A stretch of DNA of 64,000 nucleotides from Microbacterium marinilacus (GCF_019753765.1 NZ_JAIJZW010000008.1:62001-126000), one strand, 5' to 3'. Counted from the stretch's first letter, positions 1 through 11,010 are shown. The notes: generated by a model from the sequence alone, not told the origin. A program made the numbers and translations.

Positions 1-1874
<1,874 letters not shown>

Positions 1875-1882
1875 GCTCCCCC

Positions 1883-1888
1883 TAGGAT
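1883..1888 (+). promoter_or_regulatory. -10 element for leaderless folE transcript
   Basis: TAGGAT lies six bases before the folE ATG at 1895. That spacing puts the transcription start at the A of the start codon, and no Shine-Dalgarno sequence precedes the gene. It suggests folE can be transcribed independently of ftsH. Confidence 0.55.
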
Positions 1889-1894
1889 GAGCGA

Positions 1895-2485
1895 ATGCCT
1901 GTCGACAGGGAGCGCATCGCCGCGCTGACGCGAGAGCTGCTGATCGCGATCGGGGAGGACCCGGATCGCCCCGGCCTCAAGCAGACGCCGCAGCGCGTCG
2001 CCGACGCCAGCGCCGAGCTCTTCGCAGGCGTCGGGCTGGACGCCGCCGAGCCCCTCTCGCACACCATCAGCGTCGCCCAGGGCCCCGCCCCCGACACGCT
2101 GCCGTCGGGCGCGGTCATCCTGCGCGACATCCGCTTCCGCTCGACCTGCGAGCACCACCTGCTGCCGTTCGCCGGCCACGCGCACATCGCGTACCTGCCG
2201 GGCGAGCAGGTCGTCGGACTGGGCGCGCTGCCGAAGGTGGTCGAGATCCTGGCGTCGCGACCGCAGGTGCAGGAGCGGCTCGGCGAGCAGATCGCCGACA
2301 CGATCGACGACTCGCTCGACGCGCGCGGCGTTCTCGTCGTCCTCGACGCCGCGCACCAGTGCGTGACGATGCGGGGGTCGCGCCAGGTGGACAGCTCCAC
2401 CGTCACGGTCGCGGCGCGCGGCGAGCTGGCCGATCCGGTGCAGCGCGCCGAGGTGATCGCCCTGATCGGTCAGGGGCACGCGTGA
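1895..2485 (+). CDS. folE: GTP cyclohydrolase I
   Basis: Converts GTP to 7,8-dihydroneopterin triphosphate, the first step of tetrahydrofolate synthesis; cytosolic homodecamer. The 196-residue length fits the family. The zinc and active-site motifs are present: STCEHHLLPF followed by the AGHAHIAYLP segment, and the second zinc cysteine in the CVTMRG segment. The ATG at 1895 is chosen because it is preceded by TAGGAT with a six-base gap (leaderless start). The stop overlaps the folP start as GTGA, so the fol genes are translationally coupled. Confidence 0.97.
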   Translation: MPVDRERIAALTRELLIAIGEDPDRPGLKQTPQRVADASAELFAGVGLDAAEPLSHTISVAQGPAPDTLPSGAVILRDIRFRSTCEHHLLPFAGHAHIAYLPGEQVVGLGALPKVVEILASRPQVQERLGEQIADTIDDSLDARGVLVVLDAAHQCVTMRGSRQVDSSTVTVAARGELADPVQRAEVIALIGQGHA

Positions 2486-3312
2486 CGCGGATCTGGGGCA
2501 TCGTCAACGTCACGCCCGACTCGTTCAGCGACGGCGGGCGGTACCTGGCGGCGGACGACGCGATCGCCCACGGCAGGCTCCTGCGCGAGCAGGGCGCCCA
2601 CGTGCTGGATGTGGGCGGTGAGTCGACGCGGCCCGGGTCGGAGCCCGTGGGAGCGGACGAGGAGAAGCGCCGCGTCCTGCCGGTGATCGAGGCGCTCGCC
2701 GGCGACGGCGCGACCGTGAGCGTCGACACGTACCGGGCTGAGACCGCCCGCGCCGCGCTGGCCGCAGGCGCCGCCATCGTGAACGACGTGTCCGGCGGCC
2801 TCGCCGACCCCGAGATCCTCGCGGTCACCGCCGCGGGCGGCGCGGTCATCGCGCTCGGGCACTGGCGCGGCCCCTCTTCGGACATGTACGCACGGGCCGA
2901 GTACGGCTCGATCGGCGCCGACGTCGCCGCGGAGCTGCAGGCTCGGGTGGACGCCGCGCTCGCCGCGGGCATCGGGCGCGACCGGATCGTCCTCGACCCC
3001 GGCATCGGCTTCGCCAAGGCGGGCGAGCAGAACTGGGCGCTGCTGCGGCAGCTCGACGAGATCGTGGCGCTGGGCCTGCCGATCCTGATCGGCACGTCGC
3101 GCAAGAGGTTCCTCGCATCTGCGCTGGGCGAGGACGCCTCGAACGAGCGGAAGGATCTGGCCACCGCGGTCACGAGCGCACTGGCGGCGCGGCGCGGGCT
3201 TCACGCCGTGCGCGTGCACGACGTCGCGGCGACGCGCGATGCCATCGCGGTGGCGGAGGCATGGGAGGGCCGGGGCGCCGGCGCATCGAGCGACCAGGAC
3301 GGGACGACGTGA
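2482..3312 (+). CDS. folP: Dihydropteroate synthase
   Basis: Condenses 6-hydroxymethyl-dihydropterin pyrophosphate with p-aminobenzoate to dihydropteroate; it is the sulfonamide target. About 276 residues forming a TIM barrel. The pterin-binding signature GIVNVTPDSFSDGG lies at residues 6-19, followed by DVGGESTRPGS, the NDVSGG loop, and DPGIGFAK and GTSRKRF further on. The GTG at 2482 overlaps the folE stop by four bases. An upstream GTG at 2359 is in frame but lies inside folE and would add an unrelated arginine-rich extension, so it is rejected. Confidence 0.96.
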   Translation: MTRIWGIVNVTPDSFSDGGRYLAADDAIAHGRLLREQGAHVLDVGGESTRPGSEPVGADEEKRRVLPVIEALAGDGATVSVDTYRAETARAALAAGAAIVNDVSGGLADPEILAVTAAGGAVIALGHWRGPSSDMYARAEYGSIGADVAAELQARVDAALAAGIGRDRIVLDPGIGFAKAGEQNWALLRQLDEIVALGLPILIGTSRKRFLASALGEDASNERKDLATAVTSALAARRGLHAVRVHDVAATRDAIAVAEAWEGRGAGASSDQDGTT

Positions 3313-3710
3313 ACTTCGCGGACATGATCGAGCTGACGGGCCTGCGCGCGTTCGGACGCCACGGGGTCTTCGACTTCGAGCGCGAGAACGGTCAGGAGTT
3401 CGTCGTCGACCTCCGGCTGGGCGTGTCGACGACGCGGGCCGCCGAGACCGACGACGTGGCCGACACCGTGCACTACGGAGAGCTCGCCGAGAAGGTGGTC
3501 GGCATCGTCGGCGGAGAGCCGGTCAACCTCATCGAGACGCTCGCGCACCGCATCGCCGACGCGGTGATGGGGGACGAGCGCATCGACTTCCTCATCGTCA
3601 CGGTGCACAAGCCGCAGGCGCCCATCGAGGCGCAGTTCCAGGACGTGTCGGTCACGGTGCACGCCTCCCGGGACGTCGCCTCCGCGAGGGAGCGCGCCGA
3701 TGTCGCGTGA
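3309..3710 (+). CDS. folB: Dihydroneopterin aldolase
   Basis: Cleaves 7,8-dihydroneopterin to 6-hydroxymethyl-7,8-dihydropterin and glycolaldehyde. About 133 residues, the normal length. Family motifs are GLRAFGRHGVF near the start and the VNLIETLAHRIAD segment in the middle. The GTG at 3309 overlaps the folP stop as GTGA; an ATG at 3324 is a possible alternative. It sits between folP and folK as in most actinobacteria, giving a continuous four-gene folate operon. Confidence 0.95.
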   Translation: MNFADMIELTGLRAFGRHGVFDFERENGQEFVVDLRLGVSTTRAAETDDVADTVHYGELAEKVVGIVGGEPVNLIETLAHRIADAVMGDERIDFLIVTVHKPQAPIEAQFQDVSVTVHASRDVASARERADVA

Positions 3711-4242
3711 TCTGACGAGGCCGCTCGGGGACCCGCCCGCGCGCGCACCGCGCGCCACCGTCACGGCCGTCGTCGCGCTGGGGGCGAACCTCGGCGACCG
3801 GCACGAGACGATCTCCGCCGCCGTCGACGAGCTGCGACGGCTTCCGCTGGTGGACGACGTCGTGGCGTCGACGCCGATCGAGTCGGTCGCGCTCACGCTC
3901 GACGGACCCGACGAGTCAGAGCCCGCCTACCTGAACGCCGTGGCGCTCGTGCGGACGCGTCTGGCCCCCTCGGTGCTCCTCGGCATGCTGCACGCGATCG
4001 AGGCCCGGCACGGCCGCGTGCGGGCGCCGCAGGACGTGCGCTGGGGCGCGCGCACGCTCGATCTCGACCTGATCGCCTACGGCGATGTGACCTCGGACGA
4101 GGCGGGCCTGACCCTGCCGCATCCGCGAGCCGCCGAGCGGGACTTCGTGCTGGCACCCTGGCTGGAGGTCGACGCGGACGCCGTGCTGCCCGGACGAGGG
4201 CGCGTCGCGGACCTGCTGCGAGACCTGGGGAGCGGGTCGTGA
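3700..4242 (+). CDS. folK: 2-amino-4-hydroxy-6-hydroxymethyldihydropteridine pyrophosphokinase (HPPK)
   Basis: Transfers pyrophosphate from ATP to 6-hydroxymethyl-7,8-dihydropterin, making the substrate of FolP. 180 residues, with a 24-residue N-terminal extension before the core. Motifs: ALGANLGDR at the nucleotide loop, and the signature DVRWGARTLDLDLIAYG, which holds the two magnesium-binding aspartates. The start overlaps the folB end by 11 bases, and the stop overlaps the next gene as GTGA. Confidence 0.96.
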   Translation: MSRDLTRPLGDPPARAPRATVTAVVALGANLGDRHETISAAVDELRRLPLVDDVVASTPIESVALTLDGPDESEPAYLNAVALVRTRLAPSVLLGMLHAIEARHGRVRAPQDVRWGARTLDLDLIAYGDVTSDEAGLTLPHPRAAERDFVLAPWLEVDADAVLPGRGRVADLLRDLGSGS

Positions 4243-4742
4243 AGCGCACGTCCGCGCTGTCGCTCGTCGTCGCGGCCCTTCTGGGCGGCGGCTTCGGATT
4301 CCTGATCGACCACGCGCTGACGATGTCCGGCCGCGCGACCTTCACCCCCGCGGTGGGCCTGCCGATCCTGCTCGTGCTGCTGGGCGCGCTCTGCGTGGCC
4401 CTCGCGTGGCCGGTCCGGCGTTCGCAGCGCAGCGCGACGGCGCCCCGCGTCGATCCGTTCCGTGCGGTGAGGATCGCGATCCTCGCCAAGGCCTCCAGCA
4501 TCGTCGGCGCGGCGTCGGGAGGCGCGGCCGCGGGCATGCTGCTGTACGTCTCGACGCGGCCCGTGGCCCCGGCGCTAGGCTCGGTGACGACGATCGTCGC
4601 GGCCGTCGCCGCGGGAGCCGTCCTGGTGGTGGCGGCCCTGGTCGCCGAGCATTTCTGCAGCCTGCCTCCTGACGACGGTGCAAAGGATCACGATGAGCGA
4701 CAACCAGACGACGCCGGCCCCGGAGCCGCGACCGGGCACTGA
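4239..4742 (+). CDS. DUF3180 family membrane protein
   Basis: A 167-residue integral membrane protein with four hydrophobic segments in two pairs (about residues 7-25, 40-60, 85-104 and 112-135) and a hydrophilic acidic tail. DUF3180 proteins are of unknown function and are found in actinobacteria directly after folK, exactly as here. The GTG start overlaps the folK stop, so it is translated with the folate genes although nothing suggests a folate reaction. The tail runs about 50 bases into the next gene. Confidence 0.8.
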   Translation: MKRTSALSLVVAALLGGGFGFLIDHALTMSGRATFTPAVGLPILLVLLGALCVALAWPVRRSQRSATAPRVDPFRAVRIAILAKASSIVGAASGGAAAGMLLYVSTRPVAPALGSVTTIVAAVAAGAVLVVAALVAEHFCSLPPDDGAKDHDERQPDDAGPGAATGH

Positions 4743-5571
4743 GCACCCGGCCCCGCCCGTTCCGCCGGCGCCGCCCGCACCCGCAGCGCCGCCGGCCCCG
4801 GCAGCGCCGCCCGCATCGGCAGCGCCGCCCGCATCGGCAGAGCCCCCTGTGCCCGCGACGACGGAGGGAGCCGCCCCGACGCGCGCCAGCCAGCGTCTCG
4901 CGGCCGCAGCGCGGGAGGGCGCTCCGCCCCCGACACCACCGGTCGCCGAGCCCGGCCAGCGCCCCGCGCCGGTGGCGCCCGACGGTACCGGTCAGCGCCC
5001 CGCGCCGGCGGCGCTCGACGGTACCGGTCAGCGTCTCGCGCCGGCGGCGCTCGACGAGGGCACTTACACGGCGGTGCGCGAGCCCCGCGCGGCGGGCAGG
5101 CTCGCCCTCGACGGCGCCTGGCACCAGATCTCGCCGAAGTACGTCGTGTCCCAGACGGTGCAGAACCTCATCTTCGTCGCCGTGCTCGTCGCGATCGGCG
5201 TCTTCGTGACCATGGTGTCGTCGCAGAACTGGCACTGGCTGGGCCTCGGCGTCGCTTTCGTCGCGACCATCGCGGCCCAGATCGTGCTGCCTCGCCAGGC
5301 GCGGGCGCTCGGCTACATGCTGCGCGACGACGACATCGTGTTCCGCAAGGGCATCCTGTGGCAGCGGATGATCGCCGTGCCGTACGGCCGTATGCAGCTG
5401 ATCGACATCACGCACGGGCCGATGGATCGTGCCTTCGGGATCGCCAAGCTGAAGATGGTGACCGCGGCGGCCACGACGGGCGTCGAGATCCCGGGGCTCA
5501 GCCGCACGGCCTCCGAGGCGCTGCGCGACACGCTCATCGAGGTCGCCGAGACGCGACGGACCGGACTGTGA
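4693..5571 (+). CDS. Membrane-anchored bacterial PH-domain protein (YdbS-like)
   Basis: About 292 residues. The first 130 residues are a disordered Pro/Ala-rich region built from short tandem repeats. Two membrane helices follow (about 157-176 and 181-199), then one bacterial PH domain (PF03703-like) with the YMLRDDDIVFRKGILWQRM and VPYGRMQLIDITHGP motifs. The ATG at 4693 is chosen over the GTG at 4678 because AAAGGA lies 7-8 bases upstream. It overlaps the end of the DUF3180 gene by 50 bases and the next gene by GTGA. YdbS/YdbT pairs are known in firmicutes and actinobacteria; their role is unclear, with resistance to some bacteriocins reported in Bacillus. Confidence 0.85.
   Translation: MSDNQTTPAPEPRPGTEHPAPPVPPAPPAPAAPPAPAAPPASAAPPASAEPPVPATTEGAAPTRASQRLAAAAREGAPPPTPPVAEPGQRPAPVAPDGTGQRPAPAALDGTGQRLAPAALDEGTYTAVREPRAAGRLALDGAWHQISPKYVVSQTVQNLIFVAVLVAIGVFVTMVSSQNWHWLGLGVAFVATIAAQIVLPRQARALGYMLRDDDIVFRKGILWQRMIAVPYGRMQLIDITHGPMDRAFGIAKLKMVTAAATTGVEIPGLSRTASEALRDTLIEVAETRRTGL
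4771..5058 (+). repeat. Two in-frame tandem repeats in the PH-protein linker
   Basis: Bases about 4771-4842 hold four 18-base units coding A-A-P-P-A-(P/S). Bases 4954-5058 hold three 36-base units coding the 12-residue unit GQRPAPAALDGT with few changes. Both are multiples of three, so copy number can change without a frameshift. Confidence 0.8.
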
Positions 5572-7352
5572 CCGACGAGCAGCCGGTGGCACCGGCGGCT
5601 CCCGGAGCTGTGGAGGCGCCCACGCTGCCGCAGGGCGGCTCGTCGTCGCTCGCCGACGGCGGCTGGCACCGGCTCCACCCGCTGACGCCGCTGTTCCAGG
5701 GCGGCCTGGTGCTGATCATCGTCGCCGGCATCATCCTGTCGAACTTCCGCGACCGGGCCGTGGTCTGGCTGGTGTCGATCTTCGCCCCCGGAGAGGTCGA
5801 GAGCGAGGCCGTCGAGTACGGCGAGGTCGACTTCGTCGACTTCCTGGCTGCCAACAACCTGATCCTGCAGGGGCTCGGCATCCTGCTCGTCGCGGTGCTG
5901 GCGCTGATGGCGATCTTCTGGGTCGTGTGGCGCTTCCACCAGTTCCGCATCACCGGCGACGACGTGGAGGTGCGCAAGGGCATCGTCTTCCGGACGCACC
6001 GCCGCGCCCCGCTCGACCGGGTGCAGGGCGTCAACCTGACGCGCCCGTTCCCGGCGCGGCTGATCGGCATGGCGAAGCTCGAGGTGGTGGGGGCGGGCAC
6101 CGACGCCAATGTCGCCCTCGAATACCTCGGCACGCAGCGGGCCGAGCAGGTGCGCGCCGACATCCTGCGGCTCGCCTCGGGCGCGCGCGCGTCGCGGCAG
6201 GCGGCGCGCGACGGCTCCGCGGGCGCACCGGCCACCGCCCGCGGCGGGCTGGTGGGCACTCTGAACGAGGGCGTGACGGAGATGATCGGCGGCGTCGATC
6301 GCGCGGACGTCGCCGCCGAGAGCGTCGTCAAGATCCCCGCCGGTCGGCTCATCGCCGCGCACGCCATGCATGGCGTGCTGTGGGTGCTGTTCTTCGGCGT
6401 CCTGTGGTTCTGCAGCGTCATGCTGCCGCTCATCCTCACCGGCGAGGCCGGCATCGGGCCCGGCGGCGCGCTCATCGGGGTCGGCATCGGCCTCATCACC
6501 GGCATCCCGATGCTCTTCGCCGCGGTGGCGATCGTCTGGACGCAGATCTCCAAGTCGCTCCGGTACGCCATCGCCCCGACGCCCGACGGCGTTCGGATCA
6601 CGTTCGGTCTCTTCACCACGGTCACCGAGACGCTGCCGCCCGGGCGGATCTTCGGCGTCGAGGTGTCGCAGTCGCTGCTGTGGCGACCGTTCGGGTGGTG
6701 GACCGTCAAGATCAACCGGATGACGGGCAAGAGCGCCGCCCAGGCGCAGTCGGGTCAGGCGCAGCAGTTCAACACGGTGCTGCCGGTCGGCACTCGCGCC
6801 GACGTCGAGCGGGTGCTCGGCCTGATCCTGCCCGGCCTGCCGGTCTCGGACATGCCGCTGATCTGGGAGCACGGCGTGCTCGGCCCGGTGGCGGACGGGG
6901 CAGGGGCGGACCCCTACCGCACGATCCCGCGCCGTGCCTGGTGGCGTCGACCGGTGTCGTGGCGCCGCCACGGCTTCGCCGTCACCGGCTACGGCCTGCT
7001 GCTGCGTCGCGGCCGTATCTGGCGGAAGCTGGCGGTGTTCCCGCTCGCTCGCGTGCAGGGCGTCTCGGTCGCGCAGGGCCCGATCGACCGCCTGCAGCGC
7101 GTGGCGTGGGGGCAGGTGCACACGGTGCAGGGCCCGATCTCGGGCCAGATCGTCGGTCTCGAGCGCGACGACGCCCTCGACCTGCTGCGCAGCGTCAGCC
7201 GGGGCGCGGTCGCCGCTGTGGCGGTGGACCAGAGCCATCGCTGGCTGCAGCATCTGCCCGTGCCGGGGCAGGCCGTGCCAGCGCAGGCGGTCCCGGCGCA
7301 GAATGTGCCGGCGGGGATCGCGGAGGGCCGCCCCGGGGGGTCCCCGGTATGA
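5568..7352 (+). CDS. Membrane protein with three bacterial PH domains (YdbT-like)
   Basis: About 594 residues. An initial hydrophobic pair of helices is followed by a first PH domain (RITGDDVEVRKGIVFRTH), then a second helix pair (residues about 264-325), a second PH domain (TPDGVRITFGLFTTV) and a third near the C-terminus (FAVTGYGLLLRRGRIWRKL). Each domain carries the family's LxRVQGV-type strand. This is the larger partner of the preceding YdbS-like protein, and the two are coupled by a GTGA overlap. The start GTG at 5568 is set by that overlap; an in-frame GTG at 5358 lies deep inside the previous gene. Exact cellular function is unknown. Confidence 0.86.
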   Translation: MTDEQPVAPAAPGAVEAPTLPQGGSSSLADGGWHRLHPLTPLFQGGLVLIIVAGIILSNFRDRAVVWLVSIFAPGEVESEAVEYGEVDFVDFLAANNLILQGLGILLVAVLALMAIFWVVWRFHQFRITGDDVEVRKGIVFRTHRRAPLDRVQGVNLTRPFPARLIGMAKLEVVGAGTDANVALEYLGTQRAEQVRADILRLASGARASRQAARDGSAGAPATARGGLVGTLNEGVTEMIGGVDRADVAAESVVKIPAGRLIAAHAMHGVLWVLFFGVLWFCSVMLPLILTGEAGIGPGGALIGVGIGLITGIPMLFAAVAIVWTQISKSLRYAIAPTPDGVRITFGLFTTVTETLPPGRIFGVEVSQSLLWRPFGWWTVKINRMTGKSAAQAQSGQAQQFNTVLPVGTRADVERVLGLILPGLPVSDMPLIWEHGVLGPVADGAGADPYRTIPRRAWWRRPVSWRRHGFAVTGYGLLLRRGRIWRKLAVFPLARVQGVSVAQGPIDRLQRVAWGQVHTVQGPISGQIVGLERDDALDLLRSVSRGAVAAVAVDQSHRWLQHLPVPGQAVPAQAVPAQNVPAGIAEGRPGGSPV

Positions 7353-8050
7353 GGCGCGACGGGCGGCTCGGCGTCGGCGTCATCGGCGCCGGTCGCGTCG
7401 GTCCGGTGATCGGTGCCGCGCTCGCCGGTGCAGGCCACGCGCTGACGGGGATCACCAGCGGATCGGACGACGAGCGCGTCGAGGCGATCCTCCCCGGTGT
7501 GCCCGTCCTCGACGCCCTCGAGGTGGTGCGCCGCAGCGAGCTGGTGGTCATCGCCGTGCCCCGTGATGAGCTGCCGGGGCTGGTGGCGGGGCTCGCCGAG
7601 CTCGGGGCGTGGCAGGTGGGCCAGCTGGTGCTGCACACGGATGCCGCGCACGGCATCGATGTGCTGCATCCGGCCGCGGAGCGGGGCGCGATCCCGCTTG
7701 CGGTGCACCCTGCCATCGCGTTCACGGGGACGAGCATGGACCTGCGTCAGCTCGCGGCGTCGTACGCGGCCGTGACCGCGCCGACCGCGGTGCTGCCGAT
7801 CGCTCAGGCCCTGGCGGTCGAGCTCGGCTGCGAGCCCGTCGTGGTCGCCGAGGAGGACCGGGCGGCGTACGCGGAGGCGATCGAGACCGCCTCCGAGTTC
7901 TCGCGACAGATCGTGCATCAGGCGACGGGCATTCTGCGGGGCATCGGGATCGACAACCCCGGGGGCTACCTGTCGGCCCTCGTCCGCTCGACGGTGGACC
8001 ACGCGCTCGCCGAGGCGTCGCCCACCGTCGTGCTGCCGCCCGACGACTGA
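7349..8050 (+). CDS. Rossmann-fold / DUF2520 domain protein
   Basis: About 233 residues. An N-terminal dinucleotide-binding fold starts with GVIGAGRVGP at residues 10-19, followed by VVIAVPRDELP. The C-terminal half matches the DUF2520 type: HPAIAFTG motif in the middle and an all-helical end with the IDNPGGYLSAL segment. The architecture resembles ketopantoate reductase and 6-phosphogluconate-type dehydrogenases, but no substrate is established. In actinobacteria this family normally sits between folK/PH genes and panC or lysS, as here. The ATGA overlap with the upstream gene fixes the start. Confidence 0.82.
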   Translation: MRRDGRLGVGVIGAGRVGPVIGAALAGAGHALTGITSGSDDERVEAILPGVPVLDALEVVRRSELVVIAVPRDELPGLVAGLAELGAWQVGQLVLHTDAAHGIDVLHPAAERGAIPLAVHPAIAFTGTSMDLRQLAASYAAVTAPTAVLPIAQALAVELGCEPVVVAEEDRAAYAEAIETASEFSRQIVHQATGILRGIGIDNPGGYLSALVRSTVDHALAEASPTVVLPPDD

Positions 8051-8101
8051 AGCGTGGCGCCGGGCGACCGCGGGCGCAGAAGAGCGACGGGCGGGGAACC
8101 C

Positions 8102-8107
8102 TAGACT
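8102..8107 (+). promoter_or_regulatory. -10 element for leaderless lysS transcript
   Basis: TAGACT ends seven bases before the lysS ATG at 8115 and no Shine-Dalgarno motif is present. The same hexamer stands six bases before serS at 19896, so both tRNA synthetase genes here have the same start layout. Confidence 0.55.
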
Positions 8108-8114
8108 TGTGGTC

Positions 8115-9635
8115 ATGTCTGCCACGCCCGTCGAGCCTGCATCCGAGCCCACCGAAGAGGACATCTTCGAGCAGAAGGCCGTGCGGCTCGCCAAGCGCGA
8201 GCGTCTGATCACGGAGCGCGAGAGCGCCGCCGGCGGGGCCTACCCGGTCTCCGTTCCCGTCACGCACACGATCCCCGCGCTGCGCGCGCAGTACGGCGAC
8301 CTCGAGGCGGGGGCCGAGACCGGCGAGGAAGCGGCGGTCGCGGGCCGGATCGTGTTCAGCCGCAACACCGGCAAGCTCTGCTTCGCCACGCTGCAGGCCG
8401 GCGACGGATCCCGCATCCAGGCGATGGTGTCGCTGGCGAACGTCGGCGACGACTCCCTGCAGCGCTGGAAGGAGCTCGTCGACCTCGGGGATCACGTCGC
8501 CATCTCCGGCGAGATCATCTCGAGCCGGCGCGGCGAGCTGTCGATCATGGTGTCGGCATGGGAGATCGCGGCCAAGGCGATCCTGCCGCTGCCCAACATG
8601 TACACCGAGCTCAACGAGGAGAGCCGGGTGCGCAGCCGGTTCCTCGACCTCATCGTGCGCGACACGGCCCGCACGACCGTCCGCGCCCGGGCCACGGTGA
8701 ACGCGAGCCTGCGATCGACCTTCACCGCCCATGAGTTCGTCGAGGTCGAGACGCCGATGCTGCAGGTGCAGCCGGGTGGCGCCTCCGCCCGGCCGTTCAT
8801 CACGCACTCGAACGCGTTCGACACCGACCTGTACATGCGCATCGCGCCGGAGCTCTATCTGAAGCGCGCCGTGGTCGGCGGCATCGACCGGGTGTTCGAG
8901 ATCAACCGGAACTTCCGCAACGAGGGCGCCGACTCGACCCACAGCCCCGAGTTCGCGATGCTCGAGGCCTATCAGGCGTACAGCGACTACAACGGCATCG
9001 CCGACCTGACCCAGGAGCTCATCCAGAACGCAGCGATCGCCGTCGCCGGATCCACGACCGTGACCTGGGCCGACGGCACCGAGTTCGACCTGGGCGGCGA
9101 CTGGGACCGCGTCTCGATGTACCCGTCGCTGTCGGAGGCCGCGGGCGTCGACGTGACGCCCGACACGGGTCTCGACGAGCTGGTGCGCCTCGCCGAGGCG
9201 AACGGCGTGGACATCCCCGCCCACGCGACGCACGGCAAGCTCGTCGAGGAGCTGTGGGAGCACTTCGTCAAGCAGCACCTCACGCGCCCGACGTTCGTCA
9301 TGGACTTCCCCGTCGACACCAGCCCTCTGGTGCGCGAGCACCGCTCGGTCTCGGGCGTCGTCGAGAAGTGGGACCTGTACGTGCGCGGCTTCGAGCTGGC
9401 GACCGGGTACTCCGAGCTGGTCGATCCCGTGATCCAGCGGGAGCGCTTCGTCGAGCAGGCCAAGCTCGCCGACCGCGGCGACGACGAGGCGATGCGCATC
9501 GACGAGGAGTTCCTGCGCGCGCTCGAGCACGGGATGCCGCCGACGGGCGGCATGGGAATGGGCATCGACCGTCTGCTCATGGCCATCACGGGTCTCGGGA
9601 TCCGCGAGACGATCCTCTTCCCGCTGGTGAAGTAG
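8115..9635 (+). CDS. lysS: Lysine--tRNA ligase, class II
   Basis: Charges tRNA-Lys with lysine using ATP. About 506 residues, normal for bacterial LysS. The N-terminal OB-fold domain (anticodon binding) covers about residues 70-175. The class II core shows motif 2 (EINRNFRNEGAD followed by HSPEF) and motif 3 (GMGIDRLLM) close to the C-terminus, and the LELYLKR-like strand before motif 2. The ATG at 8115 is preferred over the GTG at 8109 because of the leaderless promoter spacing. It is convergent with the next gene, with ten bases between stops. Confidence 0.97.
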   Translation: MSATPVEPASEPTEEDIFEQKAVRLAKRERLITERESAAGGAYPVSVPVTHTIPALRAQYGDLEAGAETGEEAAVAGRIVFSRNTGKLCFATLQAGDGSRIQAMVSLANVGDDSLQRWKELVDLGDHVAISGEIISSRRGELSIMVSAWEIAAKAILPLPNMYTELNEESRVRSRFLDLIVRDTARTTVRARATVNASLRSTFTAHEFVEVETPMLQVQPGGASARPFITHSNAFDTDLYMRIAPELYLKRAVVGGIDRVFEINRNFRNEGADSTHSPEFAMLEAYQAYSDYNGIADLTQELIQNAAIAVAGSTTVTWADGTEFDLGGDWDRVSMYPSLSEAAGVDVTPDTGLDELVRLAEANGVDIPAHATHGKLVEELWEHFVKQHLTRPTFVMDFPVDTSPLVREHRSVSGVVEKWDLYVRGFELATGYSELVDPVIQRERFVEQAKLADRGDDEAMRIDEEFLRALEHGMPPTGGMGMGIDRLLMAITGLGIRETILFPLVK

Positions 9636-9645
9636 CCGCACCCCC

Positions 9646-10866
9646 TCACCTGCCCCGCCGCCGAGCCTGCCGCCGGTCGGCCCGACGGCGCTCGGCGCAG
9701 CTGCGCGGACCCGGAACCGGTGCCGGGCGGTCGTAGACCCAGGCGGGCAGGTGCACGGCGGAGACCATCGTCGCGACGATGTGCGCCAGCCCGTGATGCG
9801 GATCGATCTCGCGCGCGAGGCCGACGAAGTGCGCCGCGTGCGTCGACCTCCCGAGCGCCCACGACAGCCAGGCGGCCGCGGCGAGCGGACCCGCCCGCCG
9901 CGCGCGCGGCGCGACCGACGCCGCGCGCATCGCGAGCGCGAGCGCGCGTCGCAGGCGATCGCCGTCGGGCGCAGGTCCCTCGCCCGCCAGACGGAACGGG
10001 CCGACGGGGTCGCTCCGCTCGCCGCGGGCCCAGGCGAGCTGCCAGGCGTGGACCGTCCGCCCCTCGTCGATCCCGCCGCACCACTGGGTGAGGGCGATGT
10101 CGCGGGTGAGGGGACGATCGAGCAGGCCGACGAGGACCGCCAGATCGTGCGGGGTGAGAGCCGCCGCGTCCTCTCCGAGCCACTCCTCGATCGCCTCGGG
10201 GAAGTCGGGCTCGTCCGGGACGATGAGGATCCGCGTGAGCGCCCGCGCGACCTGCTCGCGTTCGGCGAGGTCACTCGGCGGCAGCTCGCAGCCGTCCGAC
10301 TGATCGGCGAGCAGGCGCTCGTCCGGCGAGTGCGGCCACGGCACGTCGTCCGGCCGGATGCGATCGAGCGACTGCCCGGCGTAGGGCCCGTCGGGCTCGA
10401 GGTAGGAGCCCCATCCGTCCCCGGCCACGCACAGCGCCTCCACCGTGGCCAGGGCGCACTCGTCGAGGCGACGCAGCACCTCGCCGACCAGCTCGGCACG
10501 GGCGATCCTGCCGCGCTCGCCGCGGTACGGATCGTCGGTGTAGACCACGACGGCCGCGCGGGTGATGTGCTCGACGAGGCACAGCCGGCCGACCGTGGTG
10601 GCCGCGAACTCCGACAGCTCGGTGCCCGACATCGCCTCCGGGGGCAGGTCGATGCGCATGGCGCCCAGGGTGCGGCGCTCGGCGAACGGCACGAGCACGA
10701 TGCTGTCGCGCGGGGTGAACCCGGCGATGTGAGGGAGCATCGAGAGGAACTCGGCGGAGTCGGCCGCGCGGACCACGGTCGGGGCCGGGGGCACGGCAGC
10801 CCGGGCGCCGGGCGTCTGCGGCGAGGGCGGCTGCGGAGAGGACGAAGGGGGGGTCTGAACGGTCAT
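9646..10866 (-). CDS. DUF4192 family protein
   Basis: About 406 residues, no membrane segment. The N-terminus is a Pro/Ser-rich stretch, then the domain starts with the family's hydrophobic strand-turn: LPHIAGFTPRDSIVLVPF. This N-terminal pattern is diagnostic of DUF4192, an actinobacterial family of unknown biochemical role. The C-terminal third is Ala- and Arg-rich with a helix-turn resembling tetratricopeptide-like repeats (AAWLSWALGRSTHA). The start at 10866 removes a long out-of-context upstream extension. It is convergent with lysS and lies alone. Function unknown. Confidence 0.8.
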   Translation of the reverse strand: MTVQTPPSSSPQPPSPQTPGARAAVPPAPTVVRAADSAEFLSMLPHIAGFTPRDSIVLVPFAERRTLGAMRIDLPPEAMSGTELSEFAATTVGRLCLVEHITRAAVVVYTDDPYRGERGRIARAELVGEVLRRLDECALATVEALCVAGDGWGSYLEPDGPYAGQSLDRIRPDDVPWPHSPDERLLADQSDGCELPPSDLAEREQVARALTRILIVPDEPDFPEAIEEWLGEDAAALTPHDLAVLVGLLDRPLTRDIALTQWCGGIDEGRTVHAWQLAWARGERSDPVGPFRLAGEGPAPDGDRLRRALALAMRAASVAPRARRAGPLAAAAWLSWALGRSTHAAHFVGLAREIDPHHGLAHIVATMVSAVHLPAWVYDRPAPVPGPRSCAERRRADRRQARRRGR

Positions 10867-11010
10867 GGAGAAGAGCGTCGCCGTCGGCGCGCGCTCACGG
10901 ACCGGATGCGCCCAGCTGGGGATGGGATTCGCGAGGATCCGGCGCTGTGGACGAGGCCCGAGTGGCCGGAGGGCGCATCCGCCCGGGGCTCGCACACAGG
11001 AGCGGGGCCG

